A stretch of 64,000 nucleotides of DNA from Pseudorhodoplanes sinuspersici (GTDB taxonomy: Bacteria; Pseudomonadota; Alphaproteobacteria; Rhizobiales; Xanthobacteraceae): positions 5,016,501-5,080,500 of the forward strand of contig NZ_CP021112.1 of assembly GCF_002119765.1 (NCBI RefSeq), in the 5' to 3' direction. Both the position numbers and the translations under genes were made by a program. The notes under the pieces are model-generated. The model worked only from the letters and a program-made list of their open reading frames with translations, had not been told where the DNA came from and did no database searches. This document shows, one piece after another, positions 58,097 through 64,000 of this stretch (positions are counted from its first letter, which is position 1; each line of letters starts with the position of its first letter).

Positions 58097-59419
58097 CTAT
58101 CGGTTTTTTTCGATCCGGATCAATTGCGGTTCGCCTGAAATCACCTGATCCGCCTTCACGGCCGCGAGAGCGCGCCGCACGGCATCTTCCGTTGTCGCAT
58201 AAGTAATAAGAATGACAGGAACAGGACCGCTCACGGCCCTGGCGTCTTTACCGCCTTCTGTCCCAAGGTGGCGCTGCACAATGGATTCGAGCGAAATCTG
58301 CTGTTCCGCCAAACGCGTGGCAATGGCGGCCGCCGTTCCCGGCTTATCCACAGCCAGGAGGCGAATGTAATAGCCGCCCTCGTGCATCTGCATCGGCGCC
58401 TTGCCGGCGACGGTCAGGCTGTCAGTAGCGCACCCAAACGGCGAAACATGGGCACCGCGGGCAATGTCGCCGATATCGGCAACCACCGCTGAAGCGGTCG
58501 CAAGCCCGCCAGCCCCCGGCCCGACCAGGGTGATCGGTGCAATGCCATCGGCGTCGAGAGTCACAGCATTGGTGACTCCCATCACCTGCGCGATGGCGGA
58601 ATCCTTCGGCACCATGGTCGGGTGCACGCGCTGCTCGATGCCGGTGTCGGTCTTCACCGCAACACCAAGCAGTTTGATGCGATAGCCGAGTTCGTCCGCC
58701 GCCATCAGATCGGCCGAGTCGATCGACGAGATGCCTTCGACATAGATCGAGTCGGCGTCGACTTTGGTTCCGAATGCAATCGAAGCCAAAATCGAAAGCT
58801 TCTGCGCCGTATCGAAGCCTTCAATATCGAAGGTCGGATCGGCCTCGGCGTAACCGAGACGCTGCGCATCTTTCAGACATTCGGCAAAAGACAGCTTCTC
58901 CTGCTCCATCCGCGTCAAGATGTAATTGCAGGTGCCATTCAGGATACCGTAGACGCGGGCGAATGAATTGCCAGCGAAGCCTTCCCGCAGCGCCTTGATG
59001 ATGGGGATACCGCCGGCAACCGCGGCTTCGAAATTCAGGCCAACATTGTTGGCTTCGGCCAGTTGCGCGAGCGCAAAGCCGTGTCGCGCGAGCAGCGCCT
59101 TGTTAGCGGTCACCACCGGCTTCTTCGCCGACAACGCCGCTTCAACTGCAGCCTTTGCCGGATCGCCATCGCCTCCCATCAACTCGACAAAGACATCGAT
59201 GCCCGGATCACGCGCCAGCATGACCGGATCGTCGACCCAGCGGATGCCGGACAGATCGACACCGCGATCCTTCCCCTTCGTACGCGCCGTCACGGCGACG
59301 ATTTCAATCGGGCGACCGCAACGCGCGGCCAATTGATCCTTGCCTTCGGCAACCAGCCGAATGACCGAAGCGCCGACTGTGCCTAAGCCGGCAAGACCCA
59401 CCTTGAGGGGCGCGACCAT
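58097..59419 (-). CDS. hom: Homoserine dehydrogenase
   Basis: A 440-residue protein from the ATG at 59419. N-terminal NAD(P) fold GLAGLGTVGASV, then VVTANKALLA, the catalytic region GILNGTCNYIL with YAEADPTFDIEGFD, and a C-terminal ACT domain (YYIRLLAVDKPGTAAAIATRLAEQQISLESIVQ) for feedback control. It reduces aspartate semialdehyde to homoserine for Thr and Met. Confidence 0.95.
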   Translation of the reverse strand: MVAPLKVGLAGLGTVGASVIRLVAEGKDQLAARCGRPIEIVAVTARTKGKDRGVDLSGIRWVDDPVMLARDPGIDVFVELMGGDGDPAKAAVEAALSAKKPVVTANKALLARHGFALAQLAEANNVGLNFEAAVAGGIPIIKALREGFAGNSFARVYGILNGTCNYILTRMEQEKLSFAECLKDAQRLGYAEADPTFDIEGFDTAQKLSILASIAFGTKVDADSIYVEGISSIDSADLMAADELGYRIKLLGVAVKTDTGIEQRVHPTMVPKDSAIAQVMGVTNAVTLDADGIAPITLVGPGAGGLATASAVVADIGDIARGAHVSPFGCATDSLTVAGKAPMQMHEGGYYIRLLAVDKPGTAAAIATRLAEQQISLESIVQRHLGTEGGKDARAVSGPVPVILITYATTEDAVRRALAAVKADQVISGEPQLIRIEKNR

Positions 59420-59537
59420 GTTCAAACTCAAAAAGGAAAGTGCGGCTAGTGGAGTGGATTTGACATTCGCTACCCTGTTAACCGCAGACTTGCAAAGCGA
59501 ATGCCAAAAACAGGAGGCGAACGTTAAAATCGGACCA

Positions 59538-60755
59538 CTAGCGCCGGGTGGCGAGAGGAACGACGTTGTGGAGTTTGTCGATCCCTGACTCCAGGAAACG
59601 ACGAATGTTGCGCGCGGCCTGCCGGATGCGCTGCTCGTTCTCGACCAGCGCGATACGAACATACTCGTCGCCATGCTCACCAAAGCCGATGCCGGGCGCG
59701 ACAGCTACGTCAGCCTTCTCGACAAGAAGCTTGGAGAACTCGATCGAGCCCATGCCGCGGAACGCCTCCGGCAATTTGGCCCAGGCGAACATCGACGCTG
59801 ATGGCGACGGTATCTGCCAGCCAGCGCGGCCAAAGCTGTCCACCAGCACGTCGCGGCGCTTGCGATAGATTTCGCGCATCTCACGAATGCAATCGTCGGG
59901 CCCATTCAAAGCGGCGGTCGCCGCGACCTGCACCGGTGTGAAAGCACCGTAATCGAGATAGGACTTCACGCGGCCAAGCGCTGCGATAATGCGGTCGTTG
60001 CCGACGGCAAACCCCATGCGCCAGCCGGGCATCGAGAAGGTCTTCGACATTGAGGTGAATTCGACTGTCACATCCATGGCGCCTGGCACCTGCAATACCG
60101 ACGGCGGCGGATTGTTATCGAAATACACCTCGGCATAAGCGAGATCCGACAGGATGAAGATCTCGTGCTTCTTCGCGAAGGCAACGAGGTCCCGGTAGAA
60201 GTCCAGGCTCGCGACGCACGCCGTTGGGTTTGCCGGATAGCAGGCAATGACGGCGATCGGCTTCGGGATCGAATGGACCAGCGCCCGCTCAAGTGCGTGG
60301 AAAAATTCCGGATTGGGTTCGGCCGGAACGGAGCGAATCACTCCGCCCGCCATCAGGAAGCCGAAGGCATGGATCGGGTAGCTCGGATTGGGAACCAGCA
60401 CGACATCGCCCGGCGCGGTAATCGCCTGCGCCACATTGGCGAAGCCTTCCTTCGAGCCCAGTGTGGCGACGACCTGCGTATCCGGGTTGAGCTTCACGCC
60501 GAAGCGGCGTTCGTAATAGGCGGCTTGGGCGCGGCGCAGTCCGGCGATGCCCTTGGAGGCGGAATAACGATCCGTGCGCGGCTTGCCGAGAGTTTCCTTC
60601 AGCTTTTCGATCACATGGGCGGGCGCCGGCAAGTCCGGATTGCCCATGCCGAGATCGACGATGTCGGCCCCGGCGTTCCGGGCGACGGCCTTGGCCCGAT
60701 TCACCTGCTCGAAAACGTAAGGTGGCAGACGACGAACCCGATAAAATTCTTCCAT
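59538..60755 (-). CDS. alaC: Aminotransferase, AlaC type
   Basis: A 405-residue class I aminotransferase. The PLP lysine is in FTSMSKTFSMPGWRMGF, with GMGNPDLPAP and YPANPTACV typical of the AlaC branch; relatives make alanine from pyruvate. It lies 118 bp after hom and 86 bp after a lipoprotein gene. Confidence 0.9.
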   Translation of the reverse strand: MEEFYRVRRLPPYVFEQVNRAKAVARNAGADIVDLGMGNPDLPAPAHVIEKLKETLGKPRTDRYSASKGIAGLRRAQAAYYERRFGVKLNPDTQVVATLGSKEGFANVAQAITAPGDVVLVPNPSYPIHAFGFLMAGGVIRSVPAEPNPEFFHALERALVHSIPKPIAVIACYPANPTACVASLDFYRDLVAFAKKHEIFILSDLAYAEVYFDNNPPPSVLQVPGAMDVTVEFTSMSKTFSMPGWRMGFAVGNDRIIAALGRVKSYLDYGAFTPVQVAATAALNGPDDCIREMREIYRKRRDVLVDSFGRAGWQIPSPSASMFAWAKLPEAFRGMGSIEFSKLLVEKADVAVAPGIGFGEHGDEYVRIALVENEQRIRQAARNIRRFLESGIDKLHNVVPLATRR

Positions 60756-60841
60756 GGCGCTAAGCTTTCTTCAGGCCCGCGGGGCTCCGTGTCCCGGCAT
60801 CAGGACTGTCATCGGCCGGCCCGGCGAACAGGATGCTTTTA

Positions 60842-61309
60842 TCATGGGTTCCGGCTCGCGCCAGCAGTCTCCGGAGCCGGCGGCAAATTACCTCTGCTGA
60901 AGAGACCGGTCGGCTGGCTGGGGGATCTCCGGCCCTTCTTTTTATCCTTGGGCTTGTTTTTGGCCTCTTCCATTTTCTTGGCCTCCTCCTGAGCCCGCTT
61001 TTTGTCCCTGGCGATGTTCTTTTCCTGATTGGGCTGCCGATTCCGGGTCGCGATCAAGTCATCGTGGAGTCGCTTTTGCTGCTCTGCATCAAGAAGAGCG
61101 CCGCGATCTGGCGGCATGTCATGCACGGCCGGGTAAGCAGGCGCTTCGGCGGGGCGCGGTGGCGCGCCTTCCGGCAATCCGCCAACGGCGTGAGGGATGC
61201 TGTCAATCTGGGCAGTCGAGCAGCCCTGCAGCAACACCAAGGCTGCGAGCGCCGCCAACGTTTTTGGACGGCCCAGCCGGGACAATCTGCTCGATGGGCG
61301 TTGCAGCAT
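60842..61309 (-). CDS. Lipoprotein with charged C-terminal region
   Basis: A 155-residue protein. A signal peptide ends in LQGC (lipobox), and the mature chain is Pro-rich then a long charged helix (QNQEKNIARDKKRAQEEAKKMEEAKNKPKDKKK). It is divergent from phaC, so it is probably an outer-membrane lipoprotein of unknown role. Confidence 0.72.
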   Translation of the reverse strand: MLQRPSSRLSRLGRPKTLAALAALVLLQGCSTAQIDSIPHAVGGLPEGAPPRPAEAPAYPAVHDMPPDRGALLDAEQQKRLHDDLIATRNRQPNQEKNIARDKKRAQEEAKKMEEAKNKPKDKKKGRRSPSQPTGLFSRGNLPPAPETAGASRNP

Positions 61310-61467
61310 GTTTGTGATTGAGTGAGTCAGGTATTTTGCGCGCGTAACGGGCTAATATGACCAAAGCAAGGATGTGAAAACGGCTGGTTAACGGCGGAAG
61401 GCTCCCCGACGTCGAATGGCCGTCACCTTGCAGGGCAAGTATCTGGCAGAAGGAAACTGCCGACGCC

Positions 61468-63306
61468 ATGTGGCGTTGGGGATTGAATGGGCGGAAGATG
61501 AACAAGCTGCCGGACAAGCCGGTCGTATCTGACACGGGAAGCGTCGATATCGAACGCTTTGCGCACAATATCGCGCGCTTTGTCGAACAGGGCGGCAAGG
61601 CGTTGGCCGCATATCTGAAGCCGCGCGAGGGCGGAACCGCCAAAATCGAGGTCCCCGATCAACTCGGTGACGCCATCAGGACGCTCAGCCAGGTGGTGGA
61701 ATATTGGGTGTCAGATCCCGAGCGTACCGTCGAAGTTCAAACCAAACTCGGCACGGCCTATCTCGAACTTTGGGAGAATACCGCAAGGCGCATGGCCGGT
61801 GAGGACGTACCACCGACGACCGTTGCTGATCCCAAAGACAAGCGGTTCAGTGATCCGGAATGGACCACAAACCAGTTCTTCCTGTTCCTGCAACAGCTCT
61901 ATCTGCTCACGGTGCGCTGGAGCGAGCGGCTGGTCACCGATGCCAAATCGCTTGATCCGCATACACGGCAGAAGGCGGAATTCTATGTCCGGCAGATTGC
62001 CAACGCGCTGTCGCCATCGAACTTCATCCTGACCAATCCTGAACTGCTGCGCGAGACGCTGTCATCGAACGCGGACAATCTTGTCCGCGGCATGGCGATG
62101 CTGGCCGAGGACATCGATCCCTTTGGCAATTTCAAGATCCGGCAATCGGACCCGACGATGTTCGAGGTCGGCCGTAATCTGGCGCTCACGCCCGGCAAGG
62201 TGATTTTCCAAAACGAGCTGATGCAGCTCATTCAGTATTCGCCCTCGACCGAAACGGTGCTGAAGACGCCGCTTCTGATCGTGCCGCCCTGGATCAACAA
62301 GTTCTATGTGCTCGATCTGACGCCGGACAAATCCTACATCAAGTGGTGTGTCGATCAGGGCCTCACAGTCTTTGTCATCTCCTGGGTCAATCCGGATGAG
62401 CGGCTCGCGGAGAAAGGCTTCGCCGAATACATGCGCGAGGGCCCGCTGACAGCGCTGGATATTATTGAACAAGTTACCGGCGAGACGGACGTCCACACGG
62501 CCGGCTATTGCGTTGGCGGTACGCTGCTTGCGGTGACCCTCGCCTATATGGCCGCAACCAGCGACAAGCGGATCAAGTCGGCAACCTTCTTTGCGGCACA
62601 GGTCGATTTCACCCATGCCGGCGACCTGAAAGTGTTCGTCGACGAAGAGCAGTTGAATGCGCTGGAAAAACGCATGCAGGATCTGGGCTATCTCGAAGGC
62701 CAACAGATGGCGACGGCGTTCAATCTCTTACGCTCGAACGACCTGATCTGGCCTTATGTCGTGAACAATTACCTGCGCGGCAAGGCGCCCTTCCCGTTCG
62801 ACCTGCTGTACTGGAATTCGGACGCTACGCGCATGCCGGCGGCCAATCATTCCTTCTACCTGCGCAATTGTTATCTCAACAATGCACTGACTGCAGGCCG
62901 GATGACGGTGGCAAATGTGTTGCTTGATCTGAAGAAGGTGAAAGTGCCGGTCTACAATCTCGCAACCCGCGAGGATCATATCGCCCCGGCGAAATCGGTT
63001 CTGCTCGGATCGAAATATTTTGGTGGACCGGTCCGTTTCGTGCTTTCCGGTTCAGGACACATCGCCGGCGTGGTCAATCCGGTCGCCAAGGGCAAGTATC
63101 AATACTGGACCGGGCCCAAGCCTTCCGGCAGCAATGTCGATACATGGCTCAAGAAGGCCACCGAGCATCCCGGATCCTGGTGGCCGGACTGGCTCGACTG
63201 GATCAAGAAACAGGGCGACGAACGGGTCTGGGCGCGCCAACCAGGCGGCGGCAAACTCACGCCGATCGAAGATGCACCAGGAAGCTACGTGAAAGTGCGC
63301 TCGTAA
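61468..63306 (+). CDS. phaC: Poly(3-hydroxyalkanoate) synthase, class I
   Basis: A 612-residue PhaC. The lipase-type box GYCVGGTLL (about 347-355) holds the catalytic cysteine, with [14 protein letters not shown] and the HIAGVVNP histidine later; the C-terminus (YVKVRS) is typical. It polymerises 3-hydroxyacyl-CoA into polyester granules. The start at 61468 has AAGGAA before it; a shorter ATG at 61498 is possible. Confidence 0.94.
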   Translation: MWRWGLNGRKMNKLPDKPVVSDTGSVDIERFAHNIARFVEQGGKALAAYLKPREGGTAKIEVPDQLGDAIRTLSQVVEYWVSDPERTVEVQTKLGTAYLELWENTARRMAGEDVPPTTVADPKDKRFSDPEWTTNQFFLFLQQLYLLTVRWSERLVTDAKSLDPHTRQKAEFYVRQIANALSPSNFILTNPELLRETLSSNADNLVRGMAMLAEDIDPFGNFKIRQSDPTMFEVGRNLALTPGKVIFQNELMQLIQYSPSTETVLKTPLLIVPPWINKFYVLDLTPDKSYIKWCVDQGLTVFVISWVNPDERLAEKGFAEYMREGPLTALDIIEQVTGETDVHTAGYCVGGTLLAVTLAYMAATSDKRIKSATFFAAQVDFTHAGDLKVFVDEEQLNALEKRMQDLGYLEGQQMATAFNLLRSNDLIWPYVVNNYLRGKAPFPFDLLYWNSDATRMPAANHSFYLRNCYLNNALTAGRMTVANVLLDLKKVKVPVYNLATREDHIAPAKSVLLGSKYFGGPVRFVLSGSGHIAGVVNPVAKGKYQYWTGPKPSGSNVDTWLKKATEHPGSWWPDWLDWIKKQGDERVWARQPGGGKLTPIEDAPGSYVKVRS

Positions 63307-63437
63307 CGTAACGGTCCTCGTCGGTACTCCCGAAGACTGCCTCCGAGCGGCTCCGCCGGTCTGGGATAGGGCTTTCGTCCCGTTACACTGGCGCGATATG
63401 ATGTGATCCGCTGAGGGAATCGCAACGGGAGGCGACT

Positions 63438-63836
63438 GTGTCCAAGGAATTGTTCTGGCTGACGATGACCTGCATCCTGACCGGGCTCTTGTGGGTTCCC
63501 TACATGCTGGATCGCATGAAGGTCCGCGGCTTCATGGGCACGATGGCCAATCCGTCTCCGAAGGACACGCCGCAATCGCCCTGGGCGCAGCGGCTGTATT
63601 TCGCCCACACCAACGCGGTCGACAATCTTGTGGTGTTCGCGCCCTTGGTCTTGATCCTCGACACACTTGGCCGCTCCACCAGTGCGACCGTGATTGCCTG
63701 TGCGGTCTATTTCTGGGCGCGGCTGGCGCATGCGATCGTCTATGCGTTCGGTCTGCCGATCTTCCGCACCCTCGCCTTCCTTGTCGGATTCGCGGCGCAG
63801 GCCGTGCTTGTGGTCGCGATCTTCCGGGCCGGCTGA
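63438..63836 (+). CDS. MAPEG-family membrane protein
   Basis: A 132-residue protein from a GTG at 63438 after GGGAGG. Four membrane segments; the MAPEG pattern is seen in AHTNAVDNLVVFAPLVLIL and the WARLAHAIVYAFGLPIFRTLAF region. Members act in glutathione-dependent or lipid metabolism; the substrate is unknown. Confidence 0.85.
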   Translation: MSKELFWLTMTCILTGLLWVPYMLDRMKVRGFMGTMANPSPKDTPQSPWAQRLYFAHTNAVDNLVVFAPLVLILDTLGRSTSATVIACAVYFWARLAHAIVYAFGLPIFRTLAFLVGFAAQAVLVVAIFRAG

Positions 63837-63860
63837 CGACACGCCACTGTCGCTAAAAAT

Positions 63861-63888
63861 AACGGCCGTCGCCATTGCGACGGCCGTT
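63861..63888 (+). terminator. Terminator after the MAPEG gene
   Basis: AACGGCCGTCGC and GCGACGGCCGTT with a 4-nt loop, followed by TGTCTTTATT. A strong stem that could serve both converging genes. Confidence 0.85.
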
Positions 63889-63908
63889 TGTCTTTATTGA
63901 GCCGCCAT

Positions 63909-64000
63909 TTACGACGTAATCTTGACCGGTATCTTCAGATAATGAACGCCGTTCGACTCGGCGGGTGGAAATTTGCCGGCGCGGATGTTCACCTGGATCG
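63909..64000 (-). CDS. Partial gene, C-terminal 30 residues
   Basis: A minus-strand frame ends at a TAA at 63909-63911; its last residues read GVHYLKIPVKITS. The rest lies right of the window. The fragment is too short to assign a function. It converges on the MAPEG gene with a shared terminator. Confidence 0.5.
   Translation of the reverse strand, partial: IQVNIRAGKFPPAESNGVHYLKIPVKITS

Noticed and set aside
56634-58148. A 504-codon plus-strand frame
   Set aside because: It is antisense to glpX and the MetE-like gene, both well supported, and shows only shadow-frame composition.
1-64000. CRISPR arrays
   Set aside because: No regularly spaced direct repeats of the right size were seen; the iteron-like repeats at 15659-15795 are too short and unevenly spaced.

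Overview
The window comes from a high-GC alphaproteobacterium. Gene content and order point to the Hyphomicrobiales, Bradyrhizobium/Rhodopseudomonas/Xanthobacteraceae relatives: a cysG-DUF2849-cysI-DUF934-cysH operon, the alaC-hom-glpX-recJ order, a BjaI/RpaI-like LuxI, a PhaC class I synthase and many small Rhizobiales-type hypotheticals. The genus is inferred, not proven.

Positions 1 to about 30,306 are the right-hand part of a temperate siphovirus prophage; its left end lies outside the window. Reading leftwards from 13,850 on the minus strand is an HK97-type late operon: HNH nuclease, TerS (P27), TerL, portal, ClpP-like protease, major capsid protein, connector/adaptor/tail-completion proteins, tail tube with an Ig-like domain, two overlapping tail-assembly chaperones, tape measure and tail-tip proteins. 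Upstream of it, also on the minus strand, is an early operon (23,302 to 14,189) built almost entirely from ATGA-type overlaps. It encodes small early proteins, a MazG-like hydrolase, a cupin-like protein, a sliding clamp (DnaN), an MT-A70 methyltransferase, an ASCH protein, a DUF559-like nuclease, a winged-helix putative replication initiator carrying iteron-like repeats inside its gene, and finally a NusG paralogue. Three intrinsic terminators in tandem separate the NusG paralogue from the late operon, which suggests that late expression depends on processive antitermination. The switch region (23.3 to 25.1 kb) holds a divergent Cro-like/CI-like pair with four ATTTC-N5-GAAAT palindromes, other operators and an unusually hairpin-rich segment. 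A rightward operon of small genes (25.7 to 29.3 kb) leads to an excisionase and a tyrosine integrase, followed by a 48-bp 3' fragment of tRNA-Pro(UGG) that marks the attachment site.

Beyond 30.3 kb is the chromosome. First come a LuxR/LuxI quorum-sensing pair with a lux box, a broken sulfotransferase gene, DUF192, a double cold-shock-domain protein, a Sir2 deacylase, an H-NS-like protein without its DNA-binding part, small secreted or membrane proteins, a glyoxalase and tRNA-Glu. Next is the assimilatory sulfate-reduction operon, then two cell-wall enzymes (M23 peptidase and MltB-type transglycosylase). A LysR regulator is divergent from an operon for a ThDP enzyme, an SsuABC/TauABC-type ABC importer and a 4,5-dihydroxyphthalate-decarboxylase-like protein, probably for uptake and decarboxylation of an aromatic acid. 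The right end carries recJ, a GNAT acetyltransferase, a MetE-C-like protein, glpX, hom, an AlaC-type aminotransferase, a lipoprotein, phaC and a MAPEG protein.

The main points for follow-up are the NusG-paralogue antitermination module, the structured RNA element between its terminators, the intragenic iterons, the hairpin cluster near 23.5 kb, and the ThDP/ABC/decarboxylase operon.
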